Source: Roseateles violae
Lineage (GTDB): Bacteria; Pseudomonadota; Gammaproteobacteria; Burkholderiales; Burkholderiaceae_C
Reading direction: 5' to 3'
Length of the DNA: 64,000 nt
Assembly (NCBI RefSeq): GCF_030410485.1
Contig: NZ_JAUHHC010000008.1
Location: 1 to 64,000 of the forward strand
A program made the translations under genes and the position numbers. Below the pieces are notes generated by a model, which saw only the letters and a list, made by a program, of their open reading frames with translations, had not been told where the DNA came from and searched no databases. Positions 28,239-36,543 of this stretch are shown piece after piece. The stretch's first letter is position 1. Each line of letters opens with the position of its first letter.

Positions 28239-29483
28239 CTAGGCCGCGGCGACCGATGCACGCGACTTGGCGTAGACCGATTCGAGAAAGCGATGGGTGG
28301 CCGCGACGGCCGCCTCGGCCCGCAGCGAGTACTGGCCATCGAAGCCATGCTTCGCGCCGGACTGCTCGGCGTAGATGGCCGGCGCCGCGGAGGCGGCACG
28401 CAGCGCCGCGGCAAAGGCGCGCGCGTCTTCGACCGGCGCCAGCGCATCGTGGCTGCCGTGGAAGATCAGGAAGGGCGGCGCGTCGCGCCGCACCAGGCAG
28501 CTGGCCGAGGCATCGCGCCACAGCTGCGGATCCTCCGCCCGGCTGCGCGGGAAGACATGCGCCTCCAGATGCGGCAAGGCGCCAGCGCTGACGAGGTCGT
28601 AGGAGCCGTAGAAGGGCACGGCGGCCTGGACCGAGGTGTCGGCCGCTTCGAAGCCCGGCTGGTAGCGCTGGTCGTTCGCCGTGAGCGCGGCGAGGGCCGC
28701 CAGCGTGGCGCCGGCCGAGCCGCCAGTCGCGGCGATGAAGCTCGCATCGGCGCCGAGTTCCTTGGCGTGCTCGCGGATCCAGGCGATCGCGCGCTTGGTG
28801 TCCTCGAGTTGCGCGGGGTACTTGCTGGTCGGTGCCAGTCGGTAATTGATCGTGACGACGATCCAGCCCGCGCGCGCTATGTGCAACAGCAGCGGCAGCG
28901 CCTCGTTGTTCTTCTCGCCGATCATGAGCCCGCCGCCGTGCAGATGCAGCAGGACCGGCAGCGGCGCCGTCCCCCGCTCGGCGGGCGCCAGGACGTCAAG
29001 GGTGTTGAAGCGCCCGTGCGGGCCGTAGGCCAGGTCGCGGCGGGTCGTGATGCCGTAGGTGTCGTAGTTGATCGGGCGCAGCAGCCGTCGCCAATCGGTT
29101 GCGCGATCGATCCAGGCCGCTCGCTCCGGCGGGATGCGGTACTGGCCCGCATCGCCGAGCCCGTCGTCGAGCGCGCGCTGCATCACGCGGCGATCGCCGA
29201 AGGCGCGCAGAAACGTGATCGCCATCATCAGCGCAGCGGCGGCGCTCAGCCACAGGCCGGCCCGGCCGACCGATGTGGACGCGGCTCCCAGCAGCAGCAG
29301 CACGCTGGTCGATACTGCCATCAGCGCGACGAGCGGAAACGTCAGCTCGGTCCCGACGAGGGCGACGCTGTCCCAGTACAGCAGCAGGAAGCCCCGGCCT
29401 CGCCCGCGAAAGCTCGCGGCCAACCCCATCACGGCCCACAGCACACCAAGCAGCAGCAGCAGCCAGCCGGCAATCAGCATCAT
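28239..29483 (-). CDS. Membrane-anchored alpha/beta hydrolase (HSL/GDXG family), paralogue 1
   Basis: A 414-residue protein with about three N-terminal transmembrane segments (residues 1-100) followed by a hormone-sensitive-lipase-type domain. That domain has HGGG (LHLHGGGLM), the nucleophile motif GGSAGA, the acid in HGSHDAL and the histidine in KHGFDG. The family hydrolyses esters or aryl amides. The membrane anchor suggests the catalytic part works at the inner membrane, on a side that cannot be told. It is paralogous to the gene at 33576, including the unusual anchor. Regulon site 5 is about 113 bp upstream, and the M20 gene follows. Confidence 0.85.
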   Translation of the reverse strand: MMLIAGWLLLLLGVLWAVMGLAASFRGRGRGFLLLYWDSVALVGTELTFPLVALMAVSTSVLLLLGAASTSVGRAGLWLSAAAALMMAITFLRAFGDRRVMQRALDDGLGDAGQYRIPPERAAWIDRATDWRRLLRPINYDTYGITTRRDLAYGPHGRFNTLDVLAPAERGTAPLPVLLHLHGGGLMIGEKNNEALPLLLHIARAGWIVVTINYRLAPTSKYPAQLEDTKRAIAWIREHAKELGADASFIAATGGSAGATLAALAALTANDQRYQPGFEAADTSVQAAVPFYGSYDLVSAGALPHLEAHVFPRSRAEDPQLWRDASASCLVRRDAPPFLIFHGSHDALAPVEDARAFAAALRAASAAPAIYAEQSGAKHGFDGQYSLRAEAAVAATHRFLESVYAKSRASVAAA

Positions 29484-29595
29484 TCAGCGTCCCTCGATCC
29501 CTTAGCTCCATGGACCTGCCCGGGGCGTCTTCGCGCCTGGGGCAGCAAAGCCACGACCTTAGCCGGTCGCCGGACAGATATTTGGTGGCGCATCA

Positions 29596-29613
29596 CCGAA
29601 ACTGTATGCGCGC
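29596..29613 (-). promoter_or_regulatory. Shared operator-like motif, site 5
   Basis: On the minus strand GCGCGCATACAGTTTCGG lies about 113 bp upstream of the alpha/beta hydrolase-M20 unit. It keeps the CGCATACnGTTT core but is weaker than sites 1-4. Confidence 0.45.
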
Positions 29614-29629
29614 CCTGGAAGCGCCGGGC

Positions 29630-31138
29630 TCAGGACATGACCGGCCGCGCGCGTATCCACACTGTCTTGACCTGGGTGTACTGCAGCAGCGCTTCGACCC
29701 CCTTGTCGCGGGCCAAGGAGCCGGAACGGCGGTAGCCGCCGAACGGCGTCTTCACATCGCCCTCGCTGAAGCCATTGATCGAGACCGTGCCGCAGGGCAG
29801 GCGCTTGGCGAACATCAGCGCCCGGTCGATGTCGCTGGTGAAGACGCTCGCGTGCAGCCCGTAGTTGGTATCGGTGGCCAGCGACAGCCCCTCCTCCACC
29901 GACTTGACGCCGAAGACACCGAGCACCGGACCGAAGATCTCCTCGCGCGCGATCGACATTTCCGGACGCATTTCGTCGAACACCGTCGGGCGGACGAAGA
30001 AGCCGCTTCGATCGTCAGCGTCGCCGCCCGCAAGAATGCGTGCGCCGTCGGCTCGCCCTTGCGCGATATAGCCCAGCACGCGGCGGCGCTGCTCCTGCGA
30101 GACCATGGGTCCGATCTCGGTGGTGAGGTCCAGCGGGTCGCCGACCCGCAGACCGGCAACCCGGGCCAGGATCTTGTCGAGGAACTCGGCCTTGCGCGAT
30201 TGGTGGACGATCTGCCGCATATTGGCCGAGCAGTTCTGCCCCCCGTTCCAGAACGCCGCATTGATCGCCTGCTCGATCAGGTCCTCGGAGATGGCGGCAT
30301 CCTCCAGCACGATCAGCGGACTCTTGCCGCCCATCTCCAGGCCGACCGGCTTCATATTGCTCTGCGCCGAATACATCAGGAAGAGTGCGCCGACCTCGTT
30401 CGAGCCGGTGAAGCTCACCGCGTCGATGCCGGGATGTCGGCCTATGGGCTCGCCCACCTTGGGGCCCAGGCCCGGGATCACGTTCAGCACGCCGTCGGGC
30501 AAGCCGGCCATCGTGGCCAGTTCGGCCAGGCGCAGGGCGCTCAGCGGCGTCTGCTCCGCCGGCTTCAGGATCACGCTGCAGCCCGCGGCCAGCGCCGGTG
30601 CCAGCTTCCAGGTGGCCATCAGCAGGGGGAAGTTCCAGGGCACGACCGCCCCGACGACGCCGATCGGCTCGTTGACGATCAGGGCCGTCGTGCCTTCGCC
30701 GGTGGGCACCACCTTGCCGAACAGCTTGTCCGTCAGCTCACCGTACCACTGGAAGAAGTTCGGCACCTCGGTGCCGATCTCGTGCAGACAGTCCTTGATC
30801 GGCTTGCCGCTGTCCATCGACTCCATGACGGCCAATTCCAGCGCATGTTCGCGCACCAGCGCGGCAAGCCGAAGCAGCACTTCCTTGCGCTGCTCGGGCG
30901 CGCAACGCGACCATGCGCCGCCATTGAAGGCGCGGCGCGCGGCCTGCACGGCGAGGTCCACCTCGCGCGCGCCGTAGAACTCGATCTCGCCGAAAGGCTG
31001 GCCGGTGGCCGGATTGAGGTTGGCGTGCACGGCGCCCTGCCCCGGTGACAGATAACGACCGTCGATGAAGGCGCGCGAGGGCAGCGAGAGGCTAGCGGCG
31101 GCCTCGTCGATCGAGGACTGCGAAACGGTGGAAGTCAT
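29630..31138 (-). CDS. Aldehyde dehydrogenase (PuuC/AldH-like)
   Basis: A 502-residue NAD(P)-dependent aldehyde dehydrogenase. The catalytic glutamate is in EMGGKSP and the cysteine in NGGQNCSANM. The N169-type motif is PWNFPLL, and the C-terminal EGDVKTPFGGYRRSG matches the PuuC/AldH subgroup. In hydroxyproline catabolism the last step oxidises 2-oxoglutarate semialdehyde to 2-oxoglutarate. This gene lies directly after the DapA-family gene, so that role is reasonable but inferred. A gamma-aminobutyraldehyde-type substrate is the alternative. The start at 31138 has AAGGA upstream; the longer frame is spurious. Confidence 0.9.
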   Translation of the reverse strand: MTSTVSQSSIDEAAASLSLPSRAFIDGRYLSPGQGAVHANLNPATGQPFGEIEFYGAREVDLAVQAARRAFNGGAWSRCAPEQRKEVLLRLAALVREHALELAVMESMDSGKPIKDCLHEIGTEVPNFFQWYGELTDKLFGKVVPTGEGTTALIVNEPIGVVGAVVPWNFPLLMATWKLAPALAAGCSVILKPAEQTPLSALRLAELATMAGLPDGVLNVIPGLGPKVGEPIGRHPGIDAVSFTGSNEVGALFLMYSAQSNMKPVGLEMGGKSPLIVLEDAAISEDLIEQAINAAFWNGGQNCSANMRQIVHQSRKAEFLDKILARVAGLRVGDPLDLTTEIGPMVSQEQRRRVLGYIAQGRADGARILAGGDADDRSGFFVRPTVFDEMRPEMSIAREEIFGPVLGVFGVKSVEEGLSLATDTNYGLHASVFTSDIDRALMFAKRLPCGTVSINGFSEGDVKTPFGGYRRSGSLARDKGVEALLQYTQVKTVWIRARPVMS

Positions 31139-31265
31139 GGTCGAGAAATCCTTGCTGGATCGCATTGGGGAAATCGGAGAGCGGCAGGCTGGCTTGGGCG
31201 TTAAGCCGCGCAGGCGTGCAGCCTCCCTGCGGCATACCGCAGCGAGGCCCGCGACGCGCCGGACT

Positions 31266-32135
31266 TCAGAGCCTGGCCAGATGGGATTCCAGCAGGTCCG
31301 CTTCCTGGGCATTGAGCGGCAGCAGCGGCCGCCGCACCGAAGGCCCGCAATAGCCGAGCCGGGAACAGGCATGCTTGACCGCGGAGATGAACTTGCCGCC
31401 CTGCTCGAGCGCGTCTGTCAGCGGCGCCAGTCGCGCGGCGATTTCGCGGCCGCGCTGGAAATCACCTTCGATCACGCAGCTGCGATAGAGATCCAGAATC
31501 AGCTGAGGGGCGAAGTTAGATGTCGCGCAAATCCACATCTTGGCGCCGAGCGCGAAGAAGTCCAGCGCGAGATCCTCGGAACCGCAACAAAGCTTGATCG
31601 ACGGGAAGTCGCGCAGCTGGGCCTGGGCCCGCTTCATGTCGCCGGTGCTCTCCTTGATCGCCACGAAATTGCTGCGACCGGCGATCTTCTTCATGAACTC
31701 GTCGCCCATGTCGGCGTTGGTGCGGGCCGGGTAGTTGTAGAGGACGATGGGCAGGTTCGCCACCTTGTCGACCTCGATGCAATGCTCGGCCAGCTCGTCC
31801 TGCGTCGGCGATGCATAGGGCGGCGCGCCCAGCAGCAGGCCGGAGGCGCCGGCTTCGCGCGCGGCCCGCGCCAGGACCAGCACTTCTGCCGTCGTGATCG
31901 CATTGACGCCGGCCAACCAGGGCGTGCCACGGCCCAGCAGCTTCGAAGCGCGCTGGAACTGCTCGATGCGCTCGTGGACGGTCAGGGCGTAGAACTCGCC
32001 CGTCGTCCCGCCGATGATCAGCCCATGGATGCCGGCGTCAACCTGTCGCCGGATCTGGGCCGACCATTGGTCCGGGATGAGACTGCCGTCGGCCTCCATG
32101 GGCGTGACGACGGCAGTGAATATGCCTTCAAACAT
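31266..32135 (-). CDS. DapA/NAL family lyase, candidate pyrroline-4-hydroxy-2-carboxylate deaminase
   Basis: A 289-residue TIM-barrel class I aldolase of the DHDPS/N-acetylneuraminate lyase family. It has GGTTGEFYAL, the tyrosine motif LYNYPART and the Schiff-base lysine in AIKESTGD. In bacterial hydroxyproline pathways a member of this family deaminates 1-pyrroline-4-hydroxy-2-carboxylate to 2-oxoglutarate semialdehyde. The next gene is an aldehyde dehydrogenase able to finish that pathway, and an epimerase and a DAO are in the same cluster. It is not the housekeeping DapA by context. Regulon site 6 precedes it by about 124 bp. Confidence 0.85.
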   Translation of the reverse strand: MFEGIFTAVVTPMEADGSLIPDQWSAQIRRQVDAGIHGLIIGGTTGEFYALTVHERIEQFQRASKLLGRGTPWLAGVNAITTAEVLVLARAAREAGASGLLLGAPPYASPTQDELAEHCIEVDKVANLPIVLYNYPARTNADMGDEFMKKIAGRSNFVAIKESTGDMKRAQAQLRDFPSIKLCCGSEDLALDFFALGAKMWICATSNFAPQLILDLYRSCVIEGDFQRGREIAARLAPLTDALEQGGKFISAVKHACSRLGYCGPSVRRPLLPLNAQEADLLESHLARL

Positions 32136-32258
32136 GGGCGTGTCTCCTGGTTGATGCCGTTTGATCGGGGGTCAGGGCTGGCGATGCAGGCGCGGTACGC
32201 CCCGTTCCCTTGGCGCTTCGGCGCGCCGGTGACGGCCATCCTAGGAACAGTCGCCTCG

Positions 32259-32280
32259 CAAGAAAACCATGCGACGCGAT
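32259..32280 (-). promoter_or_regulatory. Shared operator-like motif, site 6
   Basis: The minus strand reads ATCGCGTCGCATGGTTTTCT, then TG. This preserves TCGCATnGTTTT about 124 bp upstream of the DapA-family gene. It is a weaker match. Just beyond it, at 32280-32298 on the plus strand, TTCATAAGTTATCGG may be a second half-site facing the other way. Confidence 0.4.
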
Positions 32281-32363
32281 TTCATAAGTTATCGGTGGGG
32301 CGGCAGCCGCGTGCCCGCCGCTCCGACGTAGACGATTGCACGAAAGCAAGGGCTTGGGTGAGC

Positions 32364-32383
32364 GCGCATAAATGTTTGTCGCC
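32364..32383 (+). promoter_or_regulatory. Shared operator-like motif, site 7
   Basis: GCGCATAAATGTTTGTCGCC lies about 75 bp upstream of the plus-strand serine hydrolase-alpha/beta hydrolase-DAO operon. It aligns with GCATATGTTTTTGTCGG of site 1 with a few substitutions. Confidence 0.4.
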
Positions 32384-32457
32384 TGGGCGAAACCCGCAGC
32401 CCCGGCTTTTCATTAACGTGCAGGCGCTGGCTAGCCGGCCTGCGCTCGCACACTGTC

Positions 32458-33579
32458 ATGTCGTCACTGGAACATCATCTTCAAACCGAGATCGAGCGCA
32501 GCCTGTCGATGGACCCCTCGCTGCCGGGCATCGTCGCCACCGTGTTGGCGCCGTCGAGCGGCTTCGCATGGTCCGGCGCCTGCGGCCGGGTCCAATTCGA
32601 CGGCGAGCCTCTGCGCCCCGAACACGCGTTCCGCATCGCCAGCGTCACCAAGGTCTTTACCGCCGCCACCGTGCTGCGCCTGGTCGAGCAGGGCCGGCTG
32701 GCGCTGCAGGACCGCCTCGTCGATCGCCTGGGCCGCCGCAGCGTCGAGCTGCTGGCGGCGGCCGGCTATGCGCCCGAGCGCATCGGCCTGTTCGATCTGC
32801 TGACGCACACGGCCGGGCTGCCCGACCATGCCAGCAGCGAGGCTTACGCTCGCGCCCTGCAGGCCGATCCGCAACGACGGTGGACCCGGCACGAGCAGAT
32901 CGAGCTGGCGATGCAGCTGGGCGGCCCGCTGGCCGAGCCGGGCCGGCTTTTCAGCTACAGCGACACTGGCTATCTGCTGCTCGGCGAGAGCATCGAGCGC
33001 GCCTCGGGCCAGCCGCTGCCGCAGGCGATGCGGGAGCGGCTGGCCTTCTCCCGACTGGGCCTGGATCAGACCCACTTCGAGACGCTGGAAGCGGCACCGG
33101 CGGGACAGCCGCGCGCCCACCAGTACATCGGCGCCTGGGATGCTCTGCAGATCGATGCCTCCTGCGATCTCTACGGCGGCGGCGGCCTGGTGTCGACCAC
33201 GCGCGAGCTTGCCGTCTTCCTGCGCGCACTGCTGCGCGGCGAACTGTTCGAGCGGGCGCAGACGCTGGCCATGGCGCTGATGACGCCGACGGTGGGCTTT
33301 GCCGACGGCGCCTTTCTGCACTCGGCGCTGTTGCGCGGCAGGATCTGGGGTGGCATGCCCTGCTGGGGCCATGGCGGCTACTGGGGCATGGGCGCGGCCT
33401 ACTTCCCGACCCATGACCTGGCGCTGGCCGTCAGCTGGGGACAGGCCGAAAGCGCGGCCCACACGGCCGGCACGCCGGAGCAGGCGGGCCTGATGGACCG
33501 TCTGGCCGCCCTCTGTGCCAAGGGAATCGGCGAGCAGTTTGGCCTCCGGCCGGTCCGGCAAGAACAAGCAGCGCCATGA
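32458..33579 (+). CDS. Beta-lactamase-family serine hydrolase, short form
   Basis: A 373-residue class-C beta-lactamase-type enzyme with SVTK at S62-K65, YSD at Y167-D169 in place of YxN, and the HGGYWG box. It lacks the C-terminal extension of the two larger paralogues in this window. The Asp in the YxN position occurs in some DD-peptidase and D-aminopeptidase relatives. No signal peptide is seen. It heads a three-gene operon, its stop overlaps the next start by four bases (ATGA), and regulon site 7 lies upstream. The substrate is unknown. Confidence 0.85.
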   Translation: MSSLEHHLQTEIERSLSMDPSLPGIVATVLAPSSGFAWSGACGRVQFDGEPLRPEHAFRIASVTKVFTAATVLRLVEQGRLALQDRLVDRLGRRSVELLAAAGYAPERIGLFDLLTHTAGLPDHASSEAYARALQADPQRRWTRHEQIELAMQLGGPLAEPGRLFSYSDTGYLLLGESIERASGQPLPQAMRERLAFSRLGLDQTHFETLEAAPAGQPRAHQYIGAWDALQIDASCDLYGGGGLVSTTRELAVFLRALLRGELFERAQTLAMALMTPTVGFADGAFLHSALLRGRIWGGMPCWGHGGYWGMGAAYFPTHDLALAVSWGQAESAAHTAGTPEQAGLMDRLAALCAKGIGEQFGLRPVRQEQAAP

Positions 33580-34856
33580 AGCTGACCACGCTCAGCGGTG
33601 GGCTCTGGCTCGCCTTCGGTTCGCTCTGGCTGTTGCTGAGCGGCATGGCGGTGTTCCGCTGGACCGGGCGCCAAAGCATCATCCGCAGTTACTACGACAG
33701 CATGGCGCTCGCGGGCAGCGAGCTCGGCCCGCAGCTGCTGCTCATTGCGCTGGCGGTGTCGGCCTCGCTGCTGGCCAGCGGTGCGCTGGCAACGCCCAGC
33801 GGCCAGGTCGGAGCGGCTTTGACGCTGCTCTCCGTCGGCCTGCTGAGCATCGCGATCGGGCGCGGCTGGGCCGACGGCGCGCGCTTCGAAGCGGCCCTGC
33901 AGCAGAGCTTTGGCGCCGAATACCGCCAGGCAATCCTGCCCGAGCGCGCCCGGCTGCTGCGCGAGCAACTGAGCTGGCGCGACTGGATCCGGCCCCTCGA
34001 TTTCGATGAGCAGGGCATCGAGACGATGGCCGACATCGCCTATGGCGAGCATGGCGAACGCAACCGGCTCGATCTGCTGCGCTCGGCCGAGCCGGCAGCA
34101 GCGGGCGCTCCGCCGCGGCCAGTGCTGATCGAGATGCATGGCGGCGGCTATATGTGGGGCGGCAAGAACATGGCCGGCAAGCCGCTGATGCACCTGCTGG
34201 CCCGGCGGGGCTGGATCGTCGTGACGCTGAATTACCGCCTGGTGCCCGCGGCGCGCTGGCCGGCGCCGCTGGTCGACGCGAAGAAGGCCGTAGCCTGGAT
34301 CCGCGAGCACATCGCCGAGTACGGGGGCGACCCCGGCTTCATCGTCGCCACCGGCGCCTCGGCCGGCGGCAACCTCAGCGCGCTGCTGGCGCTGACGGCG
34401 GGGCAGCCGCGCTACCAGCCGGGCTTCGAGTCGGCGGACACGCGCATCCAGGCCGCCGTGCCGTTCTATGCCGGCCTGGCCGCCGACAGGCTCGATCCCG
34501 ACGATCTGCTGGGCCGTCACCTCTACAACCATGTGCTGCCGCCCGAGTCGCGCGACGACCCCAAGGTGCAGGCGGACCTGTACCCGAGCACGCATATCGG
34601 CGCCGATGCGGCGCCCTTCTTCGTGCTGACCGGGACGCATGATGCGCTGGCCCGCGTCGAGGACACGCGGCTTTTCGTCGAGCGCCTGCGTGCCAGCTCC
34701 CAAGCGCCGGTGGCGTATGCCGAGGCCTATGGGGCCAACCATGGTTTCGACGACGCGCATTCGATCCGTGCCGGGCTGGCGGCCAACGCGGTGCAGCGCT
34801 TCCTGGAGCTGCTGTACTCGGACCACCTGCGCCGGGCGCGCGGCAAGACGCCGTGA
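33576..34856 (+). CDS. Membrane-anchored alpha/beta hydrolase (HSL/GDXG family), paralogue 2
   Basis: A 426-residue protein with three N-terminal hydrophobic segments and a hydrolase domain carrying HGGGYM, the nucleophile region GASAGGN, Asp in GTHDAL and His in NHGFDD. It matches the gene at 28239 over its whole length (WDSVALVG versus YDSMALAG, DLAYGPHGRFN versus DIAYGEHGERN), so the two are paralogues. It is translationally coupled to the serine hydrolase before it. The natural substrate is unknown; a short ester or amide at the membrane is expected. Confidence 0.85.
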   Translation: MKLTTLSGGLWLAFGSLWLLLSGMAVFRWTGRQSIIRSYYDSMALAGSELGPQLLLIALAVSASLLASGALATPSGQVGAALTLLSVGLLSIAIGRGWADGARFEAALQQSFGAEYRQAILPERARLLREQLSWRDWIRPLDFDEQGIETMADIAYGEHGERNRLDLLRSAEPAAAGAPPRPVLIEMHGGGYMWGGKNMAGKPLMHLLARRGWIVVTLNYRLVPAARWPAPLVDAKKAVAWIREHIAEYGGDPGFIVATGASAGGNLSALLALTAGQPRYQPGFESADTRIQAAVPFYAGLAADRLDPDDLLGRHLYNHVLPPESRDDPKVQADLYPSTHIGADAAPFFVLTGTHDALARVEDTRLFVERLRASSQAPVAYAEAYGANHGFDDAHSIRAGLAANAVQRFLELLYSDHLRRARGKTP

Positions 34857-34932
34857 GCGGCGGCCGCGCGTAGGCGTTCAAGCCCCACTCAGCGGGCCGG
34901 CACCATCCATCCAAAGGGATAACAACACTCAT

Positions 34933-36168
34933 ATGGGACAGCAAGTCTTGGTTCTCGGCGCCGGCATGGTCGGCACCTGCACGGCACTGGAGCTACAACT
35001 CAGGGGCCACGATGTCGTGCTGCTGGACCGGCGTGGCCCCGGCCAGGAGACCTCTTACGGCAATGCCGGTGCGATCCAGCGCGAGGCGGTCGAGCCCTAC
35101 CCGATGCCGCGCGACTGGCGCACGCTGCTGTCGGTGGCCCTGCGCCAGGGCCTCGATGTGGACTATCAGCTGAGCGGCCTGCTGGCGGCCTGGCCGCAGC
35201 TGCTGCGCTATTGGCGCGAATCGGCGTCGCTGCGCCACCAGCGTACGGCGCGCGAGTATGCGACGCTGATCGCCCATTCCACCGCCGCGCATGACCGGTT
35301 GATCGAGCTGGCCGGGGCCCGCGATCTGGTCCGCGAAAGCGGTCTGCGCTTCCTCTTCCGCACGGCGGCGGCGCTGGAGGCGGCAAGCCGTCAGGCCGAG
35401 CGGCTGCGGGCCGAACATGGGCTGGGCGTCGCGCTGCTGGACGGGCCCGCGCTGGCGGCGGCCGAGCCGGCCCTGCGGCCGCGACTGGCCGGCGCCGTGC
35501 ACTGGCTGGACACCTGGTGTGTCAGCGATCCGGGCGCGCTGGTCGAGCGCTACGCGGCGCTGTTCCGTCAAAAGGGTGGGCGGCTGCTGAAGGGCGACGC
35601 GCTCAGCCTCAGGGCCGCGGGCCCGGGCTGGCAGGTCGATACGGAGGAGGGTCGCGTCAGCGCGGCCCAGGCCGTGCTGGCCCTGGGCCCCTGGTCCGGC
35701 GAGGCGCTGCGGCGCCTGGGCTACCGCTGGCCGCTGTTCGTCAAGCGCGGCTATCACCGCCACTATGCCGGCGGCGCGACGCTGAACGTCGCCGCCCTGG
35801 ATGCCGAGCGCGGCTATGTGCTGGCCCCGCAGTGCCGCGGGCTGCGGCTCACCAGCGGCGCCCAGATCGCCCGCATCGATGCGCCGCCGGCGCCGCGCCA
35901 GCTGCACGGTGCCGAGCGCGAGGCGCGCCAGCTGCTCGATCTGGGCCAGGCCGTCGAAGCCCAGCCCTGGATGGGCAGCCGCCCCTGCAGCGCCGACATG
36001 AAGCCGGTCATCGGCGCGCTGCCGCAGCATCCCGGGCTGTGGGTGAACTGCGGCCATGGGCATCAGGGCTTCACGCTCGGGCCGGTCAGCGGCCGCTTGC
36101 TGGCCGAGCTGATGGAGGGTCGCCCCAGCTGCGTGCCGACCACACCCTTCTCGCCGCTGCGCTTCTGA
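34933..36168 (+). CDS. D-amino-acid dehydrogenase (DadA type), candidate D-hydroxyproline dehydrogenase
   Basis: A 411-residue FAD enzyme of the DadA group. The nucleotide motif is VLVLGAGMVGTCTALEL, followed by DRRGPGQETSYGNAG as in DadA. The C-terminal GHGHQGFTLGPVSGRLLAEL is the usual FAD/substrate cap. DadA relatives in hydroxyproline clusters oxidise cis-4-hydroxy-D-proline, the epimerase product, to 1-pyrroline-4-hydroxy-2-carboxylate. That fits the epimerase, DapA-family and aldehyde dehydrogenase genes in this region. General D-amino-acid oxidation is the alternative. It lies 76 bp after the hydrolase gene, at the right edge of the catabolic cluster. Confidence 0.88.
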   Translation: MGQQVLVLGAGMVGTCTALELQLRGHDVVLLDRRGPGQETSYGNAGAIQREAVEPYPMPRDWRTLLSVALRQGLDVDYQLSGLLAAWPQLLRYWRESASLRHQRTAREYATLIAHSTAAHDRLIELAGARDLVRESGLRFLFRTAAALEAASRQAERLRAEHGLGVALLDGPALAAAEPALRPRLAGAVHWLDTWCVSDPGALVERYAALFRQKGGRLLKGDALSLRAAGPGWQVDTEEGRVSAAQAVLALGPWSGEALRRLGYRWPLFVKRGYHRHYAGGATLNVAALDAERGYVLAPQCRGLRLTSGAQIARIDAPPAPRQLHGAEREARQLLDLGQAVEAQPWMGSRPCSADMKPVIGALPQHPGLWVNCGHGHQGFTLGPVSGRLLAELMEGRPSCVPTTPFSPLRF

Positions 36169-36211
36169 GACCGCCGTCCGGTTCGGCCGCCCCGGCCCGG
36201 CCGATCAGGCG

Positions 36212-36532
36212 TTGCCCAGCGCCAATTGCCCGCGCTTCAGCTACCCCTGCGCTCTGGTTGTCGGCTTGCCTCTGTATTTGCTGGTCAAGCGTTTATGGCG
36301 CGAACCAACGCTTTGGCAGTGCGCTGCCGGCGGTCTCGCCAGCACGATTCCGGGGCTGTGCTTCTTCCTCGCGCCTGACAATTCCATGTACTTCCAACGC
36401 ACTTGGTTGCTGAACATATCGTTGGCGTTGGTCACCGGCCTTGCTTCAGGCGGTGCGCTCTGGTTTCTACTGAGAGCCATGCGCTCTAACCAACCGCTCC
36501 ATCGGACCGCCCCGGCGGCCTCTGAGCTTTGA
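36212..36532 (+). pseudogene. Truncated small membrane protein of an integron-type cassette
   Basis: A 106-codon frame with three hydrophobic segments (VVGLPLYLLV, GLASTIPGLCFFLA, ISLALVTGLASGGALWFLL). Its last residues, NQPLHRTAPAASEL, are translated from the attC site, as is typical for cassette genes in beta- and gammaproteobacteria. The only start is a TTG right after the catabolic operon, so the 5' end looks missing. I read it as the remnant of the first cassette. Base composition is less GC-rich than the genes to its left. Confidence 0.5.
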
Positions 36533-36543
36533 CGTTAGAGCGC
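36481..36543 (+). other. Integron attC recombination site (intact)
   Basis: The outer boxes GCGCTCTAAC (36481-36490) and GTTAGAGCGC (36534-36543) are exact complements. Between them lies an imperfect hairpin around CCGCCCCGGCGG with TGAGCTTTGAC before the right box. This is the architecture of an attC site. The next small gene starts directly at its right end. Confidence 0.8.

Noticed and set aside
31227-31242. Small palindrome CTGCGGCATACCGCAG between the aldehyde dehydrogenase and DapA-family genes
   Set aside because: It contains GCATAC but lacks the GTTTT half and occurs as a simple hairpin without a T-run, so I did not count it as a regulon site or a terminator.
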